Shown piece after piece: positions 7,500 through 15,906 of a stretch of DNA of 34,653 nucleotides (positions within the stretch are counted from its first letter, which is position 1; the number at the start of each line of letters is the position of its first letter). A program made the position numbers and the translations under genes. The notes under the pieces were generated by a model, which was given only the letters and a program-made list of their open reading frames with translations, searched no databases and was not told where the DNA came from. Where the stretch lies: positions 1 through 34,653 of the forward strand of contig JAUYJC010000393.1 of assembly GCA_030688735.1 (NCBI GenBank), given 5' to 3'. The stretch comes from Deltaproteobacteria bacterium (GTDB lineage: Bacteria; Desulfobacterota; Binatia; UBA9968).

Positions 7500-9137
7500 T
7501 TAGCCCTCAGCGCCTTTCCCGCGAGACGAATCGGCGTCCTTGACGTTAATTTTGCACCCTGCTTGATCGGTCGTGTCATACCAGTACCGCCCGTCACGGG
7601 CGAGCAGTTCATCAGCCGCCGCGGGACCGGAGGAGCCGGCGGCGTAGTTGGGAAAGTCCGTTGACTTTTCCGCCCCCCATTTTTCGATAACCGGCTCGAC
7701 GATCTCCCACGCCGCTTCCACTTCATCCGCGCGCGCAAAGAAGGTCGGGTCGCCCCTCATGCTGTCAAGCAGGAGATGTTCATACGCCGACGGCGACTCC
7801 ATTGCGCCGCGTTCGTCACTGCGGCAGTAATCGAGATTGATTGACTGAAGCCGCATCTCCTGTCCCGGCTGCTTCGCTTCGACGCGAATGACGATGCCTT
7901 CTTCAGGCGAGACGTTGACGACGAGCAGGTTGGGGCGCGCCGCCTTGCCGACCGTGCCGCCCGGTATCCACGGCGTGTGCGGCGCGGACTTGAATTCGAC
8001 GACGATCTCGGTGGCGCGCTGCGCCAGACGTTTGCCCGAGCGCAGGTAGAAAGGCACACCCGCCCAGCGCACGTTATCAATGTGGAGTCTGAGCGCGGCG
8101 TAGGTCTCCACTGGAGAATCCGCCGCCACCTCCTCCTCTTCACGATATGCGAAAACGCGCTCGCCACCGATAGTGCCCTCCCCGTACTGCCCGCGCACGG
8201 CGTAGCGTTCGACCTCAACGGGATTGATCTTGCGGACGGCGCGCAGCACTTTCACTTTCTCATCGCGTACGGCGCGCGGGTTCCATTTGGCGGGCGGCTC
8301 GATGGCGACCAGCGCGCAGAGTTGTAGCAGATGGTTCTGCACCATGTCGCGCACAATACCGGCGGTTTCATAGTAACTGCCTCGCCCTTCCATGCCGAGC
8401 GTCTCTGCCGCCGTGATCTGGACGTGATCGATGTAGTTGCGATTCCACACGGGTTCAAAAATGCCGTTGGCGAAACGAAGGGCGAAGAGGTTCTGCACGA
8501 TCTCTTTGCCCAGGAAATGATCGATGCGGTAGATATCCTGCTCATCGAAGCTACCGGCAATGTCGGCGTTTAGCGCTCGGGCTGAAGCGAGGTCGCGTCC
8601 GAAGGGTTTTTCGAGGATGAAGCGAGCGCAGCCTCCATTAGCGGGTTGGTAGGCATGACCGGCGAGTCCCGCTTCACTGAGGTGCCTCATGATCGGCGCG
8701 AACAGTGACGGCGGAGTGGCGAGGTAGAAGAACCGCCGCCCACTTGCGCCCGTTGCGCGATCCAACTCCTCAAACTTACGCTCCAGTTGCGCATAGCCCT
8801 GTAAGTCATCGCCGTCGTATTGCGCGGGGATGTAGGACAGGCGGGCGGCGAAATCCGTCCACGCCTGCTTGTCGCCCCCTCCGGCTTCGCGCATAACCGC
8901 CGTTTGCATCCGCGCGCGGAACTCGTCGTCGGTCATCTTGCTGCGCGCATAACCGATCAAGCGGAACTCCGGCGAGAGCAGACCGCGCCGCGCGAGGCGA
9001 AAGATGGCGGGCATGACCATGCGTTGCGCCAGATCGCCTGAGGCACCAAACAGCACCAAAGTAAAAGGTTCAGCAACGCGGTCTGTTTCCGCTGCGGCGC
9101 CTTGCGATCGCTCATCAGGTATTATGTTGTTGCTCAT
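7500..9137 (-). CDS. zwf: Glucose-6-phosphate 1-dehydrogenase
   Basis: A 545-residue enzyme that oxidises glucose-6-phosphate to 6-phosphogluconolactone with NADP+ (or NAD+), the entry to the oxidative pentose phosphate pathway; cytoplasmic. The coenzyme loop GASGDL is at 31-36, the substrate motif EKPFGRD at 176-182 and the active-site signature RIDHFLGKE at 204-212 with its catalytic histidine. The protein is somewhat longer than the usual ~490-510 residues because of an acidic/lysine tail after the conserved GPAAADELLARDGRYW segment. ATG follows GAAAGGGATGCACG. This is the only full-length zwf in the window; remnants of other copies lie at 15899-16369 and 27497-27596. No phosphogluconolactonase gene is visible. 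Confidence 0.96.
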   Translation of the reverse strand: MSNNIIPDERSQGAAAETDRVAEPFTLVLFGASGDLAQRMVMPAIFRLARRGLLSPEFRLIGYARSKMTDDEFRARMQTAVMREAGGGDKQAWTDFAARLSYIPAQYDGDDLQGYAQLERKFEELDRATGASGRRFFYLATPPSLFAPIMRHLSEAGLAGHAYQPANGGCARFILEKPFGRDLASARALNADIAGSFDEQDIYRIDHFLGKEIVQNLFALRFANGIFEPVWNRNYIDHVQITAAETLGMEGRGSYYETAGIVRDMVQNHLLQLCALVAIEPPAKWNPRAVRDEKVKVLRAVRKINPVEVERYAVRGQYGEGTIGGERVFAYREEEEVAADSPVETYAALRLHIDNVRWAGVPFYLRSGKRLAQRATEIVVEFKSAPHTPWIPGGTVGKAARPNLLVVNVSPEEGIVIRVEAKQPGQEMRLQSINLDYCRSDERGAMESPSAYEHLLLDSMRGDPTFFARADEVEAAWEIVEPVIEKWGAEKSTDFPNYAAGSSGPAAADELLARDGRYWYDTTDQAGCKINVKDADSSRGKGAEG

Positions 9138-9156
9138 CGTGCATCCCTTTCGATAT

Positions 9157-9276
9157 CTAAGAAAGCCGGGGGGTCTTCATTCGGAATTCGTTGCGCAGTG
9201 CGGCAATCACCTGCGCACCAAAGCTGTCCTCCTGCCGCGAACGAAAGCGCATCTGGAGCGAAAGCGCCAGAACGTC
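9157..9276 (-). pseudogene. C-terminal fragment of a 6-phosphogluconate dehydrogenase
   Basis: About 38 codons read MRFRSRQEDSFGAQVIAALR then NEF and end at TAG (9157-9159). This is the C-terminal helix of GRMG-type 6-phosphogluconate dehydrogenases; the intact paralogue here reads [20 protein letters not shown] at the same place. An in-frame TAA closes the frame about 14 codons upstream, so the piece is untranslated scrap between the HAD remnant and zwf. The dehydrogenase remnant at 6923-7422 lacks exactly its C-terminal part, so these may be two ends of one disrupted gene, with zwf between them. Confidence 0.72.
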
Positions 9277-9289
9277 GTTTTGACTTTAC

Positions 9290-9600
9290 CGATCGACTCC
9301 TTAGTCGCTCTTGCTGCCGCAAGGCGAATCGTTCCATCGCGTTGCGAAGATCGCTTCGTCGTTCGAGGTCGTGACGAACGTCGCGTCGCGCTGCACGTCC
9401 GCACTAGCACTAGCGTTCCCCATTCGATGCTGACGCCGATTTGTCGGAACATCAGCTTCATCGCTCGGCATGTCTCCGATGGGTCGCAAATCTGCTCGAC
9501 CGGGATCTGCAGTACCTCGGCGAGCATGAGCACGACGACGCCCTTGTTGGCTTTCGGATGAGCGACGTCCAAGGTCGACGCCCACGTGTACCATTCCCCT
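9290..9600 (-). pseudogene. Multiply frameshifted Cof-type (HAD-IIB) phosphatase C-terminus
   Basis: The C-terminal third of a Cof-like HAD phosphatase can be assembled only by moving between three frames: LDVAHPKANKGVVVLMLAEV and QIPVEQI in one frame; IGDMPSDE in a second (the conserved GDMPND acid motif); LMFRQIGVSIEWG back in the first; GNASASADVQRDATFVTTSN in the second; and MERFALRQQ in the third. At least three indels are therefore needed. The N-terminal catalytic DxD part is absent, and from 9600 to 9701 nothing is recognisable. It lies directly after the molybdoenzyme gene. Confidence 0.78.
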
Positions 9601-9701
9601 GGCTTCCTGTCTCAGAGTGCTGTGGCGGGCTCTCTGAGTTCCCAGCCTATTCCGGCCTGAGCGGGAGGCCAACGCACTTATGACGTCAAGAGTGTCCGGA
9701 T

Positions 9702-12700
9702 TCATACCTTTTCCACCTTCACCCGGGTGTCGAGGTAGACGGTGGCGCCCCCGGCGTTATCGACCAGAGGCGTGCCAGCCAGATCGGTGTTGCGGCGCAT
9801 GGCGTTGTTGACGTTGAAGCCGCGGCTTCCGCGCCGTTTGTCGGGCCGGACCTGGTTTCCTTCGGCGACGGGCCGGTACATGCCGTGGAGCACTTCGCTC
9901 ACGAAGCTGCCGCCGGTCATCACGCCTGCCGCGTCCTTAATCTCCCAGGGACTGTTGCCCTGCTGCGTGTGTCCGAAGTGATGCGTGCCGGCGATCACTC
10001 CACGCCGGCAGCGCGGCGAGAGTTTCACGAATCCTTCGGCGCTCCCGCTCGGGGAACTGATGCGGACGGGGTCGCCCCGCCCGATCCCAAGCGCGGCGGC
10101 GTCCTCGGGGTTCATTTCGACGTAGTTGAGCGGATGGGTCTCCAGCGCCCAGTAGTCGTAGGCGGTGCGCGCTTTGGTGCGCGTCGCCAGGCGGAAAGTG
10201 ACGACGCGGAAGGGATAGTCAGCGTCCATCTCCTCGATCTTTCTTCCGCGGCCATCCTCGGCGGGGCGGTAGGTGGCGGTGCCGAAGTTGGGCAATCCGC
10301 TGCCGGGCTGAATGGTGGTGGCGAGGCGCTCGTGCCAGATGTGGAGGGGAATGCGCGGGTTGAGCTCAAGCCCACCGGCGTGGCGTCCCCGGTCGTCCCA
10401 GGCTTTCTCAGTCGCCTCGAAATAACCGCCACGGGCAAGCAGGTAAGCGCTCCGGCGCCATTCGGCGTCGGTCAGCACGGAGCGGTGCGATGCGACCAGC
10501 GAGTTCTTCTCGACCCAGGCGGTCTCTTCGGCTGACGCCTCCGGCGTCTTCGCGTTGGCGGCGATGTTGGCGATGGCGCGCACGTAGTAGTCTTCGGCGG
10601 TGCGAAGGGGGAACGTGCGGCCGGCTTGCCTGCCCTCGCCGGGAATCGCGTCGTCGCCGTAACCCGGCAGCCCGAGTTGCCCGGCAAGATCGATGAGGAA
10701 TGTCTCCAGCATGATGGCGCGGCCATCCGGCAGTCGATCGGTGCGTGGCTCGACGGCGGGCGTGCGGATGGCGGTGTGCGGCGCGGAACAGGCGCCGGCC
10801 TGCTGACCCATGAACCCGTATTGCCCGTCGAGATACATCACATCGGGGATGATGTAGTCCGCGTAGATGCTCGTCTCACTGATCGTAGTATCGACACAGA
10901 GAAAGAGCGGGATCTTCGCTGGGTCCTTCAACGTCTCGATGTACCGGCTGCCGCCCGGGATGCTCTGTATGCTGTTGATGTAATAGGTGATATAGCATTT
11001 CACCGGATACGGGTAGGCGGTGTCCGCGCCTGCCAGGGCCTCGGTGGTGATACCGGCATGGCTGAATGGATACCAGGGGCGCGTGGCCGGGTAGGGGTTC
11101 TCTCCGGCGGCGACCTTCCGCTTGTATTCAGTGCTTTCCTCGTAGGTGACGTCGGACCTGCCGTCGATGCGGCTGATATGAACGCCTTTGACTTTCGGCG
11201 CGCCGGTGAGCGTTTCGAGATTGTACAGGCCCTTTTTCCAATCTGGGCCGCCGGCGTTCTTGGTGACACCGCCCTTCCAGTTGAAGTTGCCGATGAGGGC
11301 GTTGAGCATGTTGATGGCGAGTCCGGCATAGATGCCGTTGGAATGCATCGCCACGCCGCGATAGCAGGAGGCGCTGGCCTGTTTTCCGTGGCTGGTGAAT
11401 TCGTCGGCCAGCCGGGCGATGGTCGAGGCGGGCACGCCGCAGATATTCGCCCAATCATCAATCGAATGCTTGCCGGCCTCGTCCCGAAGGAGCTGCCATG
11501 CTGATTTCACCCGCAATGATCCTCCGGCGATGGGCACGGTTCGTTCGACGAACAACTCGCCCGCCGCGCTTTGGAGAAATCCGGCGAGCTCACCCGTGGC
11601 CGCATCCACCACGACGAAATCATTGCCTCCCTTGCCGATGTCGCGTGTCCGGAGAAAACGGCCGGCGCGGGGATCGCCGGGTTCTGTGACGACGAGGTAT
11701 GGCCCGTTCGTCCAAGTGAGTTCCCCGTCGGCGTAGGCCGCCTCCTGGTTCGGGTTTTCCATGTAGGCGCGGCTGTATCGTTTGTTGTCGAAAATCCAGC
11801 GGATCATGCCGAGCGCGAGCGCGGCGTCGGTGCCGGGGTGAATGGCGACCCATTCATCCGCGTAGTGGCGTCCGTGCGGCACGTAGGGGTCCACCAGCAC
11901 CAGTTTGCACTCGCCGGCGGCGTGGCGGTTGGCGAGGATGGGTGCAGAGGTGTTGACGCCGGGTTTCCAGGCCCCGCCGAGGTTCACGCCAAAGAAGATC
12001 ATGTATTTGCTGTTGACGATGTCGCCGAACAACTGGCTCGTCGGCTTGATGCTCTCCTTTGTGAATTCGTCGTCGTAATTGCCGGTGAAGATGTAATTGG
12101 TCACAGACCAGTTCATCTGGCAGAGGTCGGTGTGGGTCACGTAGTTGGCTGAGCCGAACGCTTTCATCCAGCGCTCGATGAACTCCTGCCGGCCCGGCTG
12201 TCCGCGCCCGGTATTCCAGACGAGTTGATACGCCTTCGGGCCGAGTTCGGGCGCCTCGGGATCGACGGGATCAAAGCTGCGGATCGCGCGCAGACCGTCG
12301 ATGTGGCGGTCCTCGCCGATGCCGGCAAAGAGCTTCCCGCCCTCGGTGATCTCGCGGATGAGCTGCTCCCACTCGACAGGCTCGAACCGGCCCGAGCCCC
12401 GCGGGCCGGAGCGTTTGAGCGGTTTTTTGATCCGGTAAGGATCATAGAGGTACTGGATGCCGGCGACACCCTTGAGGCAGAGCGTCCCGGTGGCGCGCAG
12501 GGAGTCAGCCACGGGCGTCTCAAGAGCGATCGGGTCGTTGCGCGTCGATGCCGGGTGGTACGGATTGCCGAAAAGGTTGCGCACCACGCCGTCGCGGATG
12601 ACGGCGCGGTTGCCGCAGCGGGCGTCGCACGAGAGGCAGATGCTGTGAACCACTCGGTCCGCCCTGGGCGGAGTCGGGCCGGGCGTCTGCTTCCGGTAGC

Positions 12701-13934
12701 GCGGGAAAAGCAGCGTCTGAAGCGTGGCGTAACCGGCCGCAAACGCCGTCGCCGCGCCCGCCACGAGAAACAGCGCTTCCCGCCGGCCCTCGGCGGAACG
12801 GAGCCTCGGCGGACCGGACCAGCTCATCCCGGGGCCGCTACGGCGGGGCAGGAAAAGCCACAGTGCAAACCCGAGAACCAGCGCCCAGAGGATGACGCCT
12901 GACGCGGCGACGATGCCTTCGCGTCCAAGAATGAGGAGTTCGTCGAACACGAACCCCTGCCCGGTGCGGCTGATCGATTGGCCCCCGATGATGATGTTCC
13001 AGCGGCTGGCAAGGAGACTGGTCAGACCGAGCGTGCCTCCGGCCAGCGCCAGGCCCCTGTTCGGGCGCCAGCAAACCAGCGCCATCACCGCGATGGCCGC
13101 GAGACCGCCGAGCAACTCAAGGCCGATATGGCTGAACCAGTAGTGATCGAAGATCAGCTCCCACACCGCGGCCGAGATGCGGTTCTCGACATAGAACTGG
13201 CTGAAGATGTCGTAAAGCCGGGCCGCCAACAAATTGGCCAGAAACACGATCGCCCCGCCGGCCAGCAGCCGCAGAGCCTTCACGTCGCCCTTCAAACCCC
13301 GTGACAGCGAGGCATACACGAGCATCCAGCAGAAGCCCGATGCCAGCGCCGCCAGCGCAAAGAACACGGCCATCATCGGCGTGTACCACAGCCCGAACGA
13401 CATCATCGTCCCGAGCAGAAATCCGGTGTAAGCAACGAACGCGATGCCCGCCACCACCGAGACGACGGCGATGCACTGGTTGAGCAGGCGTTCCCGCCGG
13501 CTTTCCTCACCCTCCGAGTAGCCGAGCGCCAGCAACCGGTAGAGCTTTCCCAGCAGATCGTCCCGGTCCGCCGCCGCTGCGAATCCGGGCCGGTAAATCA
13601 GGAACAGGTTCAGGAAAATGAGCCCGGTCAGGATCATCAGGATGTAGCTGCCGTAGGGCATGGCCGACGTGAAATGGGGCGCTAACACGACGCGCCACAT
13701 TCGCCAGGGCTGGCCGAGGTCGGCGAGGATCGCCAGCGGGATCACCACGAAACAAGCCGCCGACGTGATGATCGCCGCCCGGCGCACACTCAGCAGCGCT
13801 GGATGGTCGTAAAGCCACGGCAGACGCGCCGCCACCGAGATGATCAGGCTTCCGGTTCCGACGCCGGAGAGGAACATGTAACTGACGACAACCAGCCCCC
13901 AGCGGATGTGTTCGTTTACTAGCGTGTAGTCCAT
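9702..13934 (-). CDS. NrfD-type membrane anchor fused to TtrA/PsrA-like molybdopterin oxidoreductase
   Basis: A 1410-residue fusion. Residues 1-365 form a polytopic NrfD/PsrC-type quinol-interacting anchor with eight or nine helices. A further hydrophobic segment (about 386-408), preceded by GRRE, looks like a former Tat signal turned into a linker helix. Residues 430-1410 are a molybdopterin oxidoreductase: C433, C436, C440 and C486 for the proximal [4Fe-4S] cluster, then NLFGNPYHP as in tetrathionate reductases, and H-T-D-L-C605, the expected molybdenum-ligating cysteine. Separate TtrC (~340) and TtrA (~1020) together give this length. The likely role is periplasmic reduction of an oxidised sulfur or metalloid compound with quinol electrons; the substrate is inferred. 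AAGGAG overlaps the upstream stop and precedes the ATG. An internal ATG at 12827 (M370) could start a separate TtrA but has no ribosome-binding site. Confidence 0.9.
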   Translation of the reverse strand: MDYTLVNEHIRWGLVVVSYMFLSGVGTGSLIISVAARLPWLYDHPALLSVRRAAIITSAACFVVIPLAILADLGQPWRMWRVVLAPHFTSAMPYGSYILMILTGLIFLNLFLIYRPGFAAAADRDDLLGKLYRLLALGYSEGEESRRERLLNQCIAVVSVVAGIAFVAYTGFLLGTMMSFGLWYTPMMAVFFALAALASGFCWMLVYASLSRGLKGDVKALRLLAGGAIVFLANLLAARLYDIFSQFYVENRISAAVWELIFDHYWFSHIGLELLGGLAAIAVMALVCWRPNRGLALAGGTLGLTSLLASRWNIIIGGQSISRTGQGFVFDELLILGREGIVAASGVILWALVLGFALWLFLPRRSGPGMSWSGPPRLRSAEGRREALFLVAGAATAFAAGYATLQTLLFPRYRKQTPGPTPPRADRVVHSICLSCDARCGNRAVIRDGVVRNLFGNPYHPASTRNDPIALETPVADSLRATGTLCLKGVAGIQYLYDPYRIKKPLKRSGPRGSGRFEPVEWEQLIREITEGGKLFAGIGEDRHIDGLRAIRSFDPVDPEAPELGPKAYQLVWNTGRGQPGRQEFIERWMKAFGSANYVTHTDLCQMNWSVTNYIFTGNYDDEFTKESIKPTSQLFGDIVNSKYMIFFGVNLGGAWKPGVNTSAPILANRHAAGECKLVLVDPYVPHGRHYADEWVAIHPGTDAALALGMIRWIFDNKRYSRAYMENPNQEAAYADGELTWTNGPYLVVTEPGDPRAGRFLRTRDIGKGGNDFVVVDAATGELAGFLQSAAGELFVERTVPIAGGSLRVKSAWQLLRDEAGKHSIDDWANICGVPASTIARLADEFTSHGKQASASCYRGVAMHSNGIYAGLAINMLNALIGNFNWKGGVTKNAGGPDWKKGLYNLETLTGAPKVKGVHISRIDGRSDVTYEESTEYKRKVAAGENPYPATRPWYPFSHAGITTEALAGADTAYPYPVKCYITYYINSIQSIPGGSRYIETLKDPAKIPLFLCVDTTISETSIYADYIIPDVMYLDGQYGFMGQQAGACSAPHTAIRTPAVEPRTDRLPDGRAIMLETFLIDLAGQLGLPGYGDDAIPGEGRQAGRTFPLRTAEDYYVRAIANIAANAKTPEASAEETAWVEKNSLVASHRSVLTDAEWRRSAYLLARGGYFEATEKAWDDRGRHAGGLELNPRIPLHIWHERLATTIQPGSGLPNFGTATYRPAEDGRGRKIEEMDADYPFRVVTFRLATRTKARTAYDYWALETHPLNYVEMNPEDAAALGIGRGDPVRISSPSGSAEGFVKLSPRCRRGVIAGTHHFGHTQQGNSPWEIKDAAGVMTGGSFVSEVLHGMYRPVAEGNQVRPDKRRGSRGFNVNNAMRRNTDLAGTPLVDNAGGATVYLDTRVKVEKV

Positions 13935-13944
13935 AACGTGCTCC

Positions 13945-15894
13945 TTATCTGTCGAGTTCCGCAGGCAGCCCCAGGTAACGGACGTTCGGGCCGAGACCCA
14001 GTTCCTGGAGCAAGACCTGGTGCGGTTTGCCCCTCAATGCGAGCGACGGCGGGCTCTCCGGATCGTTTAGATCGCCGAAAATTCGGCAACTGGTCGGGCA
14101 GATGTCCACGCACGCCGGGTTCAATCCTTCATCCACCCGGTGCGTGCAGAAGTTGCACTTGTCGGCCGTGCCGCGCACCGGGTCCATGAACGGCACGCCG
14201 TACGGGCATGCCTGAACGCACGCGCGGCAGCCGATGCAGATGTCGTGATTGATGTCCACGATGCCGTCGAGGCGCATGTAGATCGCTCCAGTCGGACAGG
14301 CGCGCAGGCAACTGGGGTCGGTGCATTGATTGCACAGCTTCGGCAGAAAATACGGCTGCGCGTGCGGATACTCGCCCATCACGTGTTCCTCGACCCAGTC
14401 GCGGAACACCCCCAGCGGCACCTGATTCTCCGCCTTGCACGCGGCGGTGCAGGCGTGGCAGCCGATGCACCGCTCCAGGTCGATCACCATCCCGAGCCGT
14501 TTGGTCAGCTTCTGCGGGGAACCTTCGCCCGCCAGCACCGAACCTTGCGCCTTGCCCGCCGCCAGCGCGGTCAATCCCCCAACGGCCACCGAGAGGCTGC
14601 CGAGAAAGCTGCGCCGGTTAAGCCCGGACGTCCCTGTCGGTTCGGGCGCGCGTGATTCGCCATTGCCACCGCAGCCGCAGTTGCCGCTCCCGCAACCGTT
14701 TTTCCGTTCGCCTCGCACCGGGACGTCGACGGCGACCACGGAGCGACAGCTCGGGCAGAGATCGATCTGCCGCGTCGATGCCGCCTGCCCGCCGGGCGCC
14801 GCGGAAAGGATCTTGCGCGAATGCTCCAGCAGCCGCTTCGGCAGGTGCGGCGTCCCGCACTTGCGGCACGGGATCACCTCGTCCTTGACCAGCGTCTGCC
14901 GCTCGAACATCTCCGGACCGAAAACCAGCCCCGGGGTCAGGGTCAGCACATCCTCGGGGCAAGCCTGCTCGCAGAGGCCGCAGCCGATGCAATCGATGCC
15001 TTTGAAGGAAAGCCGGCCTTCGACCTCATCAGAATCCAGCGCATCCGTCGGGCATACGCGCGTGCAGGCGCCGCAAAGCGTGCAGCCGGGCTCCATTACG
15101 GCCACCTCGCCAAAGGGCACGTCCTCCAGCCGCACAGCCGCTGCCGACCGAGTCGAATTCGCAGCAGCCAGCGCCGCGAACCTCTCCCGGTGATTGCCCT
15201 CGATGTCCCCCGGTGCGTCAGCTTCCCGAGCGAGCGGCGACCGGAGTGACCGGACGATCCCGTCGAGTAATTCGAGCGTCTGAGACCCGCCAGCATCCTC
15301 GACGTAAGCCAGCCGGGCGCCCTCCTCCGGTGGAAGTGCGGCGCGAGCCAGGCGCAGTGGCGTCTCGAAAAGGCGGGGCGCGCAATGATGTCCCGCCGGA
15401 TGCCCGATTATTACCACGCCGCGGGCGCCGCACCGGAGCGCATGGAGCAAATGCGTTTCGTTGAGAATGAGCAGGGACGGCAACTCGACCGTCGCAACCG
15501 GCAGTTCCGGAGAAACTGCTTCGGCCAGCGCTCGGCTCGCCGCGTGCGTGAAGAGAATCACCGGCCTTTCCCCGAGCAACGCCACGGCATCGGCCACGCG
15601 GGCATCGATCTCATCGTCCCGCATGAACGCCCGCTCGAGGGCCGAAGAGGGGCAGGCGCTGGTGCAGGCACCGCAGCGCTGGCAGATGCCCGGGTCGATA
15701 TGGATTCGAAGCCCGGCAGGCGTGCCCAGCGGACGGATCGCTTCGTAGGGGCAGGTTTCCACGCAGACCCGGCACCCCGTTTCTCCGTCGAACCCGATGC
15801 CGCAGCGTTCCATCGACCAGGCCGGCGGCGGCAGCTCTGGTGCGTTTCGCCGGGAAGGCGAGCATTTGGCTTCGTGGAATTGTGTCAGATTCAT
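13945..15894 (-). CDS. Eight-cluster ferredoxin fusion: cytoplasmic-type Fe-S module joined by an internal Tat signal to a TtrB-like subunit
   Basis: A 649-residue electron-transfer protein. N-terminal module: ferredoxin cysteines at 41/44/48 (with C31) and 71/74/77/81; a segment at 110-172 resembling MvhD/FrhD hydrogenase delta subunits (weak); two further clusters at 271/274/277/281 and 302/305/308/312; a zinc ribbon (CxxC at 343 and 380); and a Cys/Gly-rich stretch at 401-410. Then NRRSFLG at 426-432 and a hydrophobic run to 447 form a twin-arginine signal, followed by a standard four-cluster DmsB/TtrB subunit (476-486, 521-533, 553-563, 580-599). ATG 15894 is chosen for its perfect GGAGGTGA; the upstream in-frame ATG at 15945 has none. 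The nearest possible start before the Tat motif is a GTG (~residue 393) without a ribosome-binding site, so the signal is truly internal. It ends 10 bases before the molybdoenzyme gene. Confidence 0.88.
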   Translation of the reverse strand: MNLTQFHEAKCSPSRRNAPELPPPAWSMERCGIGFDGETGCRVCVETCPYEAIRPLGTPAGLRIHIDPGICQRCGACTSACPSSALERAFMRDDEIDARVADAVALLGERPVILFTHAASRALAEAVSPELPVATVELPSLLILNETHLLHALRCGARGVVIIGHPAGHHCAPRLFETPLRLARAALPPEEGARLAYVEDAGGSQTLELLDGIVRSLRSPLAREADAPGDIEGNHRERFAALAAANSTRSAAAVRLEDVPFGEVAVMEPGCTLCGACTRVCPTDALDSDEVEGRLSFKGIDCIGCGLCEQACPEDVLTLTPGLVFGPEMFERQTLVKDEVIPCRKCGTPHLPKRLLEHSRKILSAAPGGQAASTRQIDLCPSCRSVVAVDVPVRGERKNGCGSGNCGCGGNGESRAPEPTGTSGLNRRSFLGSLSVAVGGLTALAAGKAQGSVLAGEGSPQKLTKRLGMVIDLERCIGCHACTAACKAENQVPLGVFRDWVEEHVMGEYPHAQPYFLPKLCNQCTDPSCLRACPTGAIYMRLDGIVDINHDICIGCRACVQACPYGVPFMDPVRGTADKCNFCTHRVDEGLNPACVDICPTSCRIFGDLNDPESPPSLALRGKPHQVLLQELGLGPNVRYLGLPAELDR

Positions 15895-15898
15895 GAAG

Positions 15899-15906
15899 TC
15901 ACCTCC
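15899..15906 (-). promoter_or_regulatory. Shine-Dalgarno sequence of the Fe-S fusion gene
   Basis: GGAGGTGA lies four bases before the ATG at 15894. It overlaps the TGA that ends the truncated zwf (15899-15901), so ribosomes terminating there could re-initiate on the Fe-S gene. The same GGAGGTGA-TTC-ATG arrangement starts the glycosyltransferase gene at 31370. Confidence 0.8.

Noticed and set aside
10626..11504. 292-residue plus-strand frame inside the molybdoenzyme gene
   Set aside because: Antisense frame in GC-rich DNA; the minus strand carries unmistakable molybdopterin oxidoreductase motifs.
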